This document shows positions 38,201 through 48,800 of a DNA stretch of 64,000 nucleotides, piece after piece. Made by a program: the position numbers and the translations under genes. Numbering within the stretch: the stretch's first letter is position 1; each line of letters begins with the position of its first letter. The notes beneath the pieces were generated by a model, which was not told the origin of the DNA, ran no database searches, and saw nothing but the letters and a program-made list of their open reading frames with translations. Origin of the DNA: Chitinispirillales bacterium (GTDB taxonomy: Bacteria > Fibrobacterota > Chitinivibrionia > Chitinivibrionales > Chitinispirillaceae); contig JAIRVB010000035.1 of assembly GCA_031254105.1 (NCBI GenBank), positions 124,001 through 188,000 on the forward strand. The letters are read 5' to 3'.

Positions 38201-38481
38201 TGGTAATCCCCATTACCAAGGTCTTCCAAGCTTACATAACAATTGGGCGCGTGGTAGCGTTCAACGGTAGGAACCTTGCTGTTTTCAACAGTAAAATAAT
38301 AATAATAATAGAAATCACGGATCATTTCTGTTCCGGTATTCTCGACATAAATCCGTGGACGCGAAACATTCAGCTCCTGTATTGATTCATGTTTTGAATA
38401 AACACGAACAGCGTGCTGAGCGTTAACAGCTCCAGAAAACATTATTACCGTGAGTAAAGATTTCAAGCTTAGTCTAAACAT
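35299..38481 (-). CDS. Large secreted mosaic protein with beta-helix and cadherin-like domain
   Basis: A 1060-residue exported protein opening the leftward operon. After a signal peptide (SLLTVIMFSGAVNAQ) come a beta-sandwich with a run of tyrosines resembling carbohydrate-binding or adhesion modules (about 20-150), a repetitive polymer-like beta region (180-430), a cadherin-like beta-sandwich (about 450-520, QVSINGNSYGNDSSVSVALT), and a right-handed beta-helix (530-900) starting GNSWQSAYKCLQKAIDKAE and containing GGG(A/I)L-type turns as in polymorphic outer-membrane proteins. The C-terminal 150 residues form another beta domain. Probably a cell-surface adhesin or polysaccharide-interacting protein. 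A 19-base gap separates it from the protease gene. Confidence 0.7.
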   Translation of the reverse strand: MFRLSLKSLLTVIMFSGAVNAQHAVRVYSKHESIQELNVSRPRIYVENTGTEMIRDFYYYYYFTVENSKVPTVERYHAPNCYVSLEDLGNGDYQVKYEYKNVNFNPGDILPDPQGNVIGLRYLDWSTWDKTNDYSFDNSSEFQQNGKIPVFLADGTQISGSSLPDPETPPQPPEIKHSNSQYAVFSTEYTDLRDRSTVKGGIAGSAVYTEVGCDAVVNGELLSGGDIFLRERAKINGDAAAQQEIKKQNNTVITGTERNFAEINFPQIVSHQVNPGTWDVVIGSNGSGSVNPGSYREIVIYANSSVTFKTGIYEVDRLVIEPDVKLIFESQKGKKTDIRVKSECRFGDRTKFQFIGDIIPLAVSIYSEQTSQFRIGTDAVIYGQITAPNASVVVNSRTTVYGMIMGKQVIIEPQSVVCKPAALSDFWHSEWAYAQSFDPLSFEYKAVVPNTIGELQFKPHIPQNAQVSINGNSYGNDSSVSVALTGSSTDITVEVKDPQNCGKTVYVINVQRSSSYQIFVNEKSPALSGQENGNSWQSAYKCLQKAIDKAEKEGKEIWVTEGTYYPVFRTNPSDPRSAAFLIKPGIEIIGGFNGDETEREPKGSPYLTVLSGDLNKNDGSAWPVSEDKLTDNAYHVVTMSGNSSIGEIKLERVTISGGAANGTGENSMGGGILNVNCAPTLMYTVISRNMAASYGAGIMDKGGVKKLEHCLIKNNISVKSGGAGLYATKGNIQIDASVFDGNAMHDTINQIGGGALYVGKEVRVNIVNSIFTRNEVRRDGGAIYNDSGRVFIENCTFASNTARNGQGIWNRKGSVTVINSILWNNAGKREISGDTASVNYTCITGGHADNNNIDQNPLFVNADSPEGSDGLYGTNDDGLQLMSNSPCISAGSESDVEFDIRLIPRPQRDVIDLGAYEYINYSSDGSHFGIINTDGKFVQKLGFEVLPFILYARDIPLFAKSKIARVLKVKVPKNEHTKKRTKGYLYARWQNEDGKYLEHSSSVKIHMDKVDEDNKNLYFQSNKKVLFVLDETFQNHENPHAYIIMVSSEGSLHLKIPHDQ

Positions 38482-39035
38482 TAATATTTGTCCTTTCGCT
38501 TTTGTTTAATTTGCGGCTAACAGGAAATTAACTAACTTAAATATTCTTTACAAATATTATTTTGATCTGACGGCGTTACATGGTTATTGTATGCGCTAAG
38601 AACTTTAGAGGCTATTTCGTTCAGGATAGCAGGTGGAAAATTTTTTGCGGTTTGTAAGAAAATGCTGAAGATATACTCATTACAAGCGGTGACATTGAGC
38701 ATAATGCCGCTCCTGTGAGAGTGTGAATAGTGATGATGAATATATATTTAAATTCTGAGAGTGTCAATAGTTTTTTTTAACATGCGCGGGTTTTAAGTAT
38801 TGATCTACAGTTTACCAGGATGCGTTGACATTACCCGAAGGTTCGTTTTTTGAGTTAATTTTTTGTCGGGCAAGGCAAATTTCCGCGAGCATATTCACTG
38901 TATGTATTGAAGAGAATTTATGAAGCATGCATGATGTAAAAGGCCAAAAAAGGGGCGCATTGGGTAGTGTCAAAACGCCCTAAGTAAACTATCCCGATAA
39001 CCTATAACCCCAAATCACATGAAATTTGCCAGTGA
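38482..39035. other. Divergent intergenic region upstream of the Tc island
   Basis: No gene is supported. It should contain the promoter of the leftward surface-protein operon. I looked for the missing N-terminal part of TcA in the rightward frames and found none: the TcA frame is closed by a TGA at 39033-39035. Confidence 0.45.
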
Positions 39036-42000
39036 GCTTTTGAAATAAACCATCTGCCTGATTATTACTCACTTACACGCCCATATCCAATGGATGTGGT
39101 AGATTTCAATTACGGCAGTCCTAACGGTATTTATAATTGGGAGCTGTTTTTTCATGCGCCGTTCCTTATAGCCAAGCAACTCAGCGCCAATCAGAGATAT
39201 GATGAGGCTTTAGAGTGGTTTCATCTGATTTTTGATCCGCGCAACAAGTTTACGAAGTATGAACGAAGCAGACTCAAAAAATTTAATCTGTCATCGGGAG
39301 CGCAGTTCTGGAATTTTCTGCCGTTCTTTGCGAATGCGGACTCGAACAAAACCATTACGCAAATGATGGATACACAGGGTATCAGCGGACAGATGGTTAA
39401 TGTGCAGGCTCTTAATACTCTTATTGATGACTGGAAAGACAACCCTTTCAATCCTCATCTGATTGCCCGCAGCCGTATTGTCGCTTATCAAAAGGCTGTG
39501 GTAATGCAGTACCTGGATACACTGATCGCATGGGCAGACCAGAAGTTCCGTCAGGATACTCTGGAATCGGTCAATGAGGCTATTCAGCTCTATATCCTCG
39601 CGGCGGAAATTCTTGACGAGCGTCCGCGGTCTATTCCATCTGCTTTGGAAGTAACTTCTCTCTCTTATACGCAGATGAAAAAGATGAATATGAACAGTTT
39701 CTCAAATGTCGCGACATATTTAGAAAATTCGTTAATCAAGGCAGTCAGCGGAGCCAAGGATACAGCGGCGGGAACATTTGCCAGTTCTACTAATCAGGCG
39801 CTTAACCTCGGTTTGCAAATGTATTACTTTACCGTGCCGCGCAACGAAAGAATAATGAGCTATTGGGATCTGCTTGACGACCGTTTATTCAAGATCCGCA
39901 ATGGCATGAATATAGAGGGGGTCAAGCGGCAGCTCTCGCTCTTTGCTCCTCCGATAGATCCGGCCATGCTTGTAAGAGCCGCCGCCGCAGGTATCGACAT
40001 CGGAACTGCGCTTAGCGACATGTTCGCTCCATTGCCCAAGTACCGGTTTACATTCATGGTGCAAAAGGCGATTGAACTTTGCAATATCGTTCAGTCTATG
40101 GGCGCCGCTCTTCTCTCCGCTCTTGAAAAGAAAGACGCTGAAGAGATCGCAAGACTGCGGGCAGAACATGAAACCACACTTCTGCGCCTCTCTAAAGAGG
40201 TCAGACAGATGCAGATTGAAGAATCCGATACCGCGATCAAGGGTTTGGAAAGAAACAAAAAGACGATAGAAGCCCATAAAGATCACTATACAAAATTGAT
40301 GTTTAAAGGGGATTCTAAATTAGAAAAGAGTCAATTAAGTAAAATGACAAGTGCTGATGGTGAATTCAAGAAGGCATACGAAAATCGCAAAAGCATTCTC
40401 AATTCCGTTAAAATTCCAAATACAACAGTGGGAGTGTCAGGCTTTGGGGGATCGCCTCATGTAAACGCAACGGTAAGTATCAGAGAATTGACCAGCCTGC
40501 GTGCAACGATCAAAGCCGAAGAACATCAGTATAACGCTACTGAAATAATGAACTCTGCATCTCGAGCAGGCATTAATGCGGGCTATGAGCGGCGTTTTCA
40601 GGAGTGGAATTTCCAAAAATCTTTGGCTGAGAAAGAGCTTCAGGCGATTGAACCGCAAATCCTTGGCGCTCAGATACGTAAGAAAATTGCGGAGAAAGAG
40701 CTGATTAACCTCGAAAAGCAGATAGCTCAGTCTGAAGAGGCGTATCAGTTCCTCAAAAGCAAGTACACGAACAAGGAACTGTACCAGTGGATGATATCCG
40801 GGCTTTCGGCTCTGTATAACAAGAATTATCAGCTTGCTTACGATGTCGCCAAACGCGCCGAAAAAACGTATGAGTTTGAGCTGGGTATTACAAACAACCC
40901 ATCATTCATAAAATTTGGCCATTGGGATGGTTTGCGCAAGGGACTTCTTGCGGGTGAACGGTTGATGCTTGATCTGCGCCGCATGGAGATCTCTTACATT
41001 GAGAAGAACAGCAGGGAACTTGAAATCACCAAACCGGTTTCTGTCGCTCAGTTGGATCCGCAGGCGATCCTTAACTTGCAGGAAACAGGGTACTGTGAAT
41101 TTTATCTTCCTGAAGCTCTATTTGATCTGGACTTTCCCGGACACTATTTCCGCCGCATACGTTCTGTAAATCTTACGATACCGTGTGTAGCAGGCCCTAA
41201 TGTCAGCGTCAGCGCCAAGCTTACCCTGCTTACGAATTCCATGCGTAAAACCGCTCAGGCTAATCCTAACAAGGGCCCAAGTTATCCGCGCAATGAGGCG
41301 GGAGATGATCTGCGCTTTATTGATCAGCGCATCGGCATTCAGGGAATTGCCACAAGTCAGCCTAACAGCGCAACCGGAATGTTCGATTTCAACTTCCGCG
41401 ATGAACGTTATCTGCCGTTTGAGGGAGCAGGGGTTATAAGCAGATGGAGCTTGGAATTACCTAAAAAAGTGCGGCAGTTCGACTACCGCAGCATAAGCGA
41501 TATAGTGCTTAATATCAGCTACTCAGCCCGCGAGGACGGCGGCCTCAAAGCGGCGGCGGAAAAGTGGATTGAGTCATGCGTTAACGCGAACATCGAAAAT
41601 CTGCTAAAATCAGGAGAACCGTTGAACCGTGTGTTCAGTCTCAAGCGTGAGTTCCCGGACGCATTTAAGAGTTTACTGAGCAAAGGGGCGGGAACGTTCA
41701 AGGTAACAGCGGATCATTATCCTCATTTTGTTAAGGACAGTCTTAAAGGCACTAATAAACAGATAGTCATTTCTGATGGAGAAGAGGGTAACTTTTATCC
41801 CCGCATATTGGTGTTGACAAAAAGTTCTGCCGCGCCGAAAAAGCCTGCCGTTTCGATCAAAGATAAAAATGGGGATGTAACAGGCAACCCCGGCAGAGCC
41901 TTATACGGAGACAAATACGTTTATGCCTGGCCTATCAATGATTGGGATGGAGAAAGCGTAACGTCTTTTGAATGCACCATTAAAGCGGCTTTTGATGCCT

Positions 42001-42047
42001 CTAATGTAGATGATGTTCTTATTGACCTTAACTATTCAATCGAATAA
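39036..42047 (+). CDS. Tc toxin TcA-like protein, N-terminally truncated
   Basis: Homologous to the C-terminal part of insecticidal TcA subunits (TcdA/TcaB family). From the ATG at 39090 it is 985 residues; normal TcA chains exceed 2000. The ATG falls just before VDFNYGSPNGIYNWELFFH, an internal conserved point of TcA, and the frame reads on upstream (RPYP) to 39036, so the true N-terminus is lost; no ribosome binding site is seen. Retained parts are the pore-forming coiled-coil region (about 330-650, GYERRFQEWNFQKSLAEKEL, WMISGLSALYNKNYQLAYD) and the TcB-binding domain (about 690-985, FPGHYFRRIRSVNLTIPCV). Receptor-binding and shell domains are absent. It could be a split TcA lacking its partner here, or a decaying gene. 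Confidence 0.8.
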   Translation, partial: AFEINHLPDYYSLTRPYPMDVVDFNYGSPNGIYNWELFFHAPFLIAKQLSANQRYDEALEWFHLIFDPRNKFTKYERSRLKKFNLSSGAQFWNFLPFFANADSNKTITQMMDTQGISGQMVNVQALNTLIDDWKDNPFNPHLIARSRIVAYQKAVVMQYLDTLIAWADQKFRQDTLESVNEAIQLYILAAEILDERPRSIPSALEVTSLSYTQMKKMNMNSFSNVATYLENSLIKAVSGAKDTAAGTFASSTNQALNLGLQMYYFTVPRNERIMSYWDLLDDRLFKIRNGMNIEGVKRQLSLFAPPIDPAMLVRAAAAGIDIGTALSDMFAPLPKYRFTFMVQKAIELCNIVQSMGAALLSALEKKDAEEIARLRAEHETTLLRLSKEVRQMQIEESDTAIKGLERNKKTIEAHKDHYTKLMFKGDSKLEKSQLSKMTSADGEFKKAYENRKSILNSVKIPNTTVGVSGFGGSPHVNATVSIRELTSLRATIKAEEHQYNATEIMNSASRAGINAGYERRFQEWNFQKSLAEKELQAIEPQILGAQIRKKIAEKELINLEKQIAQSEEAYQFLKSKYTNKELYQWMISGLSALYNKNYQLAYDVAKRAEKTYEFELGITNNPSFIKFGHWDGLRKGLLAGERLMLDLRRMEISYIEKNSRELEITKPVSVAQLDPQAILNLQETGYCEFYLPEALFDLDFPGHYFRRIRSVNLTIPCVAGPNVSVSAKLTLLTNSMRKTAQANPNKGPSYPRNEAGDDLRFIDQRIGIQGIATSQPNSATGMFDFNFRDERYLPFEGAGVISRWSLELPKKVRQFDYRSISDIVLNISYSAREDGGLKAAAEKWIESCVNANIENLLKSGEPLNRVFSLKREFPDAFKSLLSKGAGTFKVTADHYPHFVKDSLKGTNKQIVISDGEEGNFYPRILVLTKSSAAPKKPAVSIKDKNGDVTGNPGRALYGDKYVYAWPINDWDGESVTSFECTIKAAFDASNVDDVLIDLNYSIE

Positions 42048-42076
42048 CTATAATAGATAAAAGGAGCTAATTAAAA

Positions 42077-42828
42077 ATGTCTAAAAATATTCTTTTTTTC
42101 CCGGATCTTTATCAGGAACACGGTCATTGGCTTCCTGTCGTAGCACTGGCTCGCAGGCTTAAATTCTCGGTGTCGGGAAGAGTCGCGTTTATGGGTATTC
42201 CCGATTGCGAATCCATTGTTACGTCCAACGATGGAGAATACGACAGTAAAAAATTAGAATTTCATAGGGTATTTACAGAGGAATACCCGGAGGGCTACAC
42301 AAAATCCCGTCAAAACGAACTGATAAAAGATCGCGGGAGATTTCCGCAGCTTTGGAATATCATGGATGGCGGCCTTGATGGTTTGATGCAAAATGTCAAC
42401 CCCAGCCTGATAGTGTCGGGGTACTTTACAGCGCTCGAAATGCTGCTTATGTATTACAGGTATGGTATAGATAGTGACAAAAAATTTATGATCACAACTA
42501 CCTATCTGCGCCATCCCGACGCTCCTCCGCATACGTTCATGGCGGATTGGCCACAATAAAGGAGTGTATTTACAATAACGTGCCCTTTATAATCGTGCCT
42601 CTTGGCAAAGATCAGATGGACAACGCCCTGCGTGTGCGCCGCGGCGGTATAGGTCAGGTTGCGGATGCGGAAACATGCGATTATAACGAATTGCAGCACC
42701 TGTTTACGCAGGCAATAACCGACAACTGGATGGCAAATAAATTGGGAGAAATGAGTGTCCTGTTTAAAAACATGGAAGACGTAACCCGTCCCGGCGGCGC
42801 TTTGATTCTAAACGCACTTCAAAATTAA
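42077..42828 (+). pseudogene. Broken GT-B glycosyltransferase (MGT/UGT-like)
   Basis: Two frames make up one damaged gene. The first (42077-42559) holds the N-terminal domain of a UGT-like glycosyltransferase (NILFFPDLYQEHGHWLPVVALARRL) and runs into a stop after 160 codons. The second frame carries the C-terminal nucleotide-sugar site: VHGGLATIKECIYNN, then PFIIVPLGKDQMDNALR. Its HGG motif is encoded across 42535-42546 in the +1 frame, before any start codon. Together they give about 255 residues against roughly 400-430 for the family, so an internal deletion of some 150-180 codons with frameshift lies near 42530. GGAGC precedes the first ATG. Inactive as it stands. Confidence 0.75.
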
Positions 42829-42840
42829 CAGGAATCTCTC

Positions 42841-45800
42841 ATGAATACCCAAAATACAAACGCACCTGCCCAAGATAAAAAGGGCGTTGCCTCCAAGCTT
42901 GTCGCAGCACCCTCTATTGACCTCCCCAAGGGCGGTGGAGCGCTTAAAGGGATCGAGGATAAGTTTCAGGCTAATCCCGTAACCGGAAGCGCGGGGTTTT
43001 CTATCCCGCTCCCGCTTAGTCCCTCACGCGGGTCTCTTGAACCTGAGATTGACTTGTCTTATGACTCAGGTTCCGGCAACGGCCCGTTTGGTTTGGGGTG
43101 GTCTTTGTCTGTTCCCAATATCTCCCGCAAGACCGATAAGGGTCTTCCTGAATACTTTGACAGTAAAGAGTCAGACGTATTTATTATGTCCGGCAGCGAA
43201 GACCTTGTTCCTACAGGAGATCCATCCGGTGTGGAAAGGAACGGTTACAATGTCCGTACTTACCGTCCGCGTATTGAGAGCGGCTTTGCGCGTATAGAGC
43301 GGTGGCGGGACAAGAATCATATCATCCATTGGCGTACTATATCAGCCGACAATATTACACGCATATACGGCCAAAGCGAAAACGCCCGCATATCTGATCC
43401 GTCAGATGATACCAACACGTTCAAGTGGCTTCTTGAGTTTGCTCATGATGGTAAGGGGAGCGCGGTTCTATACAAATACAAAGCTGAAAATAACGATGGA
43501 GCAAGGGAAAATATATCAGAATTCAACCGCCTTAACGGTAACGCTGTTTGCACAAACCGCTATCTCAAAAGTATCTGTTACGGAAATAAAGTTCACTATG
43601 ATGGTGGTATCAACCGTCCATCCGATTATCTTTTTGAGCTTGTGTTTGATTACGGTGAACATAGCCCGTCAAATCCTTCATCTGATGATAATGGTGAATG
43701 GCAATACCGTCCCGACCCCTTCTCCGATTACCGCGCCGGATTTGAGATACGCACCCGCAGGCTTTGTAAACGTGTTCTGATGTTTCACAAGTTCAAAGAA
43801 CTTTTAGCGAGTAATTCTAACACAGCGGCTCCTTGTCTCGTGCGTTCAGTTGATTTTACTTACGGTAATAATGATTCCGATATTTCTCAACTGTTACAAG
43901 CGCAGCAAAAGGGCTATATCCGCAACGGCAGCGTTTACGATAGTGAAGAGTTTCCCGCAATGTCTTTTACCTATCAGGCGCACGAGTGGAATGATGATGT
44001 ACACGAAGTTGACGCTCAAAGCCTCTCTGGTCTCCCAGCGGGTCTTGCCTCAGAGGGCAGCCACTTTATTGATCTTTACGGTGAGGGACTCTCAGGATTA
44101 TTATCGGAAGTCGGCCAGGGCTGGTATTACAAACGCAACGATGGGAACGGCAAGCTTGGCCCCATGACCGCGCTGCGCAACCGCCCATTCACCGGCAGCG
44201 CCGCAGGTATTCAGGAGCTTGAGGGCAACAGTGAAAAATATCTTGTTGATATGGACGGCAGCGCTCCCGGATTTTACCGGTTAGAAAACGGCGAGGCTTG
44301 GACTTCTCACCAGTCTTTTAAAAATATCCCAAACATTGACTTTAACAGCCCGCACGTAAAAACACTTGACCTTGACGGCGATGGCCGTGCCGATCTGCTT
44401 GTAGATGAGGGTAACTCTTTTATTTACTACCGCAGTGAGGGGCAATACGGCTTTAAACTTGAGTCAAAATTCATTAAAGGCTATGACGAAGAAAAGAAGC
44501 CGCAGGTAATCTTTGCTGATCTGGAACAATCTATTTTCTTAGCTGATATGAGCGGAGACGGTTTAACAGATATTGTACGTGTACGCAACAGCAGCGTGTG
44601 CTACTGGCCTAACCTTGGTCACGGGCGTTTTGGCGCAAAAGTAGACATGGAGAGCAGTCCGATGATGGACAGCTATGGCCAGTTCAGCGCAACCCGCGTC
44701 AGGCTTGCTGATGTAGACGGTTCAGGGGCAGCGGATCTTATTTACATAGGCGCTGACAAAGTTTCCGTATGGCTTAACAAGAGCGGTAATGGGTTCACTA
44801 AGGAAGCGCGTACATTTAATCTTTGCTCAAACAGTCAAACACAAATAGCTGTACTTGACTTCTTAGGTCAGGGGACTGCCTGTATAGTGTGGTCTTCTCC
44901 GTTAGCTTCATATTCTGGCCGCTCCATGCGTTACATAGATTTAATGGGCGGCAAAAAACCTTACCTTATGACAGGGTATAATAACGGCTTTGGCAAAACA
45001 GTTGAGCTTGAATATACGCCGTCAACGAAGTTCTATCTTGATGACCGCGGAGCGGGTAAGCCTTGGGTTACAAAGCTTCCATTCCCCGTACACTGTCTTA
45101 GTAAAGTAGTGGTTCATGACCATGTAAGAGGCAGCAGGTTTGCGAACAGTTACACATACCACCACGGATATTATGATATTGCCGAACGCGAGTTTAGAGG
45201 ATTTGGCTGTGTGGAGCAGATAGACACCGAAGAGTTCGAGGGCTACAAAAACGCAAGCAACGGGACAGATGAGGATTTGCATCAATCTCCGGTATTGACA
45301 AAAACATGGTACCATCTTGGGGCGTGGATACAGAACAAGGGAATACTTAGCCATTACGAATCGGAGTATAATCCCGTATATAAAGATGAATCACAGTTAA
45401 AACAGCCGGAACTTGAGGATGGTTGGAACGCTCAGGAAACGCGCGAAGCTATGCGGGCGTTCAAGGGAATGGCGCTCAGACAAGAAGTTTATGCTCTTGA
45501 TGGAACTCCACTTGAGAAAGAACCTTATACCACAACGCAAACATCATACAGTATACGCCAGTTACAGGCAAAGGGTGAGAACCGTCACGGCTGCTATCTT
45601 GTGACGCAGAGCGAAAGTATTACGCATCACTATGAGCGTGTTCTTACAGACCCGCGTATTGCGCACTCTCTTGTGTTGGAAGATGACAAGTACGGACGGC
45701 CAAAATTATCTGCGGAAGTAGTCTACGCCCGTCTGCCATTGTCTCCGTCATCTCAATCGTCCTTAATGTCCTTGCCGTCCCCCGATGACATTATAACCGA

Positions 45801-48800
45801 ACAACAAAAAAATCACATAATTATCACCAAAACAAAATATGCGGAAGATGTGACAGGTGATAATGTGTTTAGGATGGGAGTTGAGTGTAGTGTAAAGACT
45901 TGGGAGCTAACTCACTCAAAAGGGGCTGCGGGAACAGGATTATACACAATAGAATGGCTGAAAACTGCGTTTACTGACGCAGTAGGGATAGGATTTGAAG
46001 TAGAACCCAATTATACAGGTACACAAAAACGTCTTGTCGAACATTTTGAGACGCTTTTTCTTAATGATAATTTAGACGGCCCGTTAGATTTGGGTATTAT
46101 GGCAAGCCACGGGCTGCCTTATGAGAGTTATACATTATCTTATACGCCGGATTTACTCACGCATCTTTACGGTAATGATCGTGTAACTGACGATATGCTT
46201 ACGGAGGGTGGTTTTGAGGAGAGAGAGTTAGAAGATGGTACGATCGAATGGTGGGCGCGTACCGGACGAAACGTTTACGATTTGGTAAATGCAAAAACAC
46301 ACTTTTATCTTCCTTCTGGAGTAGAGGATGCTTTTGACAAAGTAACTAAAATTGGGTGGGATGAGTATAACCTGCTAATAGAATCGGTCAAAGACCCTCT
46401 TAACAATGTAGTAACTGCTGAAAACGATTATAGAACATTATCTCCTCAATTAATGACAGACCCTAACGGCAATCATACCGCGGTTGCAACTGACGCTCTT
46501 GGTATTGTGATAAAGAGCGCCGTTATGGGCAAAAACGGCGAGGGCGATACTTTAGTAAACCCCACCGCCCAAATGGTGTACGGGTTCGCTGAGTTCGCGA
46601 ATGATGGTAAGCTCATAAAACCCTCATGGGTAAAAACATCAAGCCGTGAAACTCACTCAGATGAAAATACCCGTTGGGTTGAAACTATAGAATACAGCGA
46701 TGGCATGGGTGAGGTGATACTTGCAAAAGTTAAAGCGGAAGCGGGTAAATGGATAGGTACTGGCAGAACGGTTCTTAATAACAAAGGAAATCCTGTCAAA
46801 CAGTACGAGCCGTATTTTAGCGATAATGACGGGTGGGAGAGTGAACCGGAAATTGTGGAGAGCGGGGTAACACCAGTAATGTGGTATGACCCGTTGTCGC
46901 GATTGATAAGAACAGACTTTCCTGATGGTACGCATAGCAAAGTAGAATTTACTGCGTGGGAACAAAAAGACTACGACCAGAACGATACAACGCCAGACTG
47001 TCCGCATTATGAAACGCCTACAGTTACGCATCTTGACAGCTTGGGACGTGCTTTTTATGTGGTTGCAAACGATGGGCAGAATGATGATATTGTAACCAGA
47101 ACGATACTTGACATTGAGGGTAATGAGAAAGAAATTATAGATGCTCGTGGCAATTCTGTGATGAAATACAAGTACGGCATACATGGCGAAAAAGCTTGTA
47201 CCGAAAGCATGGACGCAGGCAAAGTATGGATACTTCTTGCGGTTGACGGGCAGCCCATATATACTTGGGACTCGCGTGGTCATAAAATACACTTTGAATT
47301 TGATGAGTTGAGAAGACCAGTAAAACAGCGTCTTAGCATTAATGGCGGGAATGAAAAAATTGTTGAGCTTGTAGTTTATGGTGAAAATGCCACAAGTCCC
47401 GAAAGAGAAAACAGCAACCTGCGCGGTAAACCTTGGAAGGTTTACGATCAGTCGGGGATGATTAAAAATATCGAGTATGATTTTAAAGGGAATCTTCTTG
47501 AGAATAAACGTCAACTTACAAAAGTGTATAAGCAGGTTATTGATTGGAATGTATCAGATACAGACAAGAACGCATTACTTGAAATCGAAACATTTACAAC
47601 AGTTACAGCTTATGACGCGCTCAGCCGTGTTAAAGAGCAGTGTTCTGTTGATGGAAGCGTAACAAAACCGGAGTATGATTTTTCCGGTAAGCTAAATAAA
47701 GTATTTGTAAAGCCTAAAGGTGAAACTGCTTTTACAGAATTTGTAAGCGGTATTACATATAATCCCAAAGGGCAAAGAGAAGAAATCGTTTACGGTAATG
47801 CTACCAAAACCGATTACACATACGAGCGGGAAACTTTTCGGCTTACTGGTCTTAAAACGACACGTACATCGGACAATACGGAATTACAGGATATTACCTA
47901 CACCTACGACCCTGTGGGCAATATTACAAGTATTATAGATAATTCTCACAAGAGAGTATTTCACGCAGGGAGTATAGTAGACGCAGAAAACAAGTTTGTA
48001 TATGACGCTTTGTATCGGCTCACTGAGGTGCAAGGTAGAGAGCATTTGGCTTTGAACAATCCGTTAGATTCAAATTTCAGTGAGTTTAAGCAAAGTACGT
48101 TCGTTAATCTTAACGATGGCCAGAGGATGGCTAATTATACTCAGAATTATACCTATGATAAAGTCGGCAATCTTGTTCAGATTCGTCACCGAAACACTGT
48201 AGATAATGCTAGAAACTTTACTAAAAATTTAGTAGTTGCGCCCAATTCAAACCGTGCGATTCCTGATTCTATGGTGACGAATGTTGACAGCTTTTTTGAT
48301 GCAAATGGAAATATGATAAAACTTGAGCATCTTGCGGGGATAGATTGGAACTACAATAACAATATCTCAAAAGCTACAGTAATAAGCAGGCCGAGTTCAA
48401 CCGATGATGCGGAGTATTACGTTTACAATAGTGCAGGTGAAAGAGTACGAAAAGTTAAGGAGACTCTTGTTGCCGGAAATACTGAAATAGAGGAGAAAAT
48501 TTATCTTGGTGGGGTTGAGATAAAGCGAATCCGTATAGGAACTTCGGTATCTTTGGAACGTTCTGATTTACATGTGATGGATGATAAATCACGTATTGCG
48601 ATAGTGAATCATTGGGTTACAGATACTAATTTAAGAGAAGTTGACAGTTCTTCTGATTTGGGTGTAAATAAGGTTCGTTATCAGTATAGTAACCATCTTG
48701 GCAGCGCGTCTCTTGAATTGAATGGTAACGGTCAGATTATTTCTTATGAAGAGTATTTCCCGTATGGCGGTACCTCTTTTACTACCGGACAAAACCAGAA

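Noticed and set aside
42077..42828. Two separate intact small genes in the Tc island
   Set aside because: The HGG motif is encoded before the second start in a different frame and the halves belong to one glycosyltransferase family, so a broken single gene is the better reading.
46657..47514. 285-codon antisense frame within the TcB-TcC gene
   Set aside because: Lies wholly opposite the RHS/TcB coding frame; composition follows the sense codons and it shows no domain, start signal or gene context.
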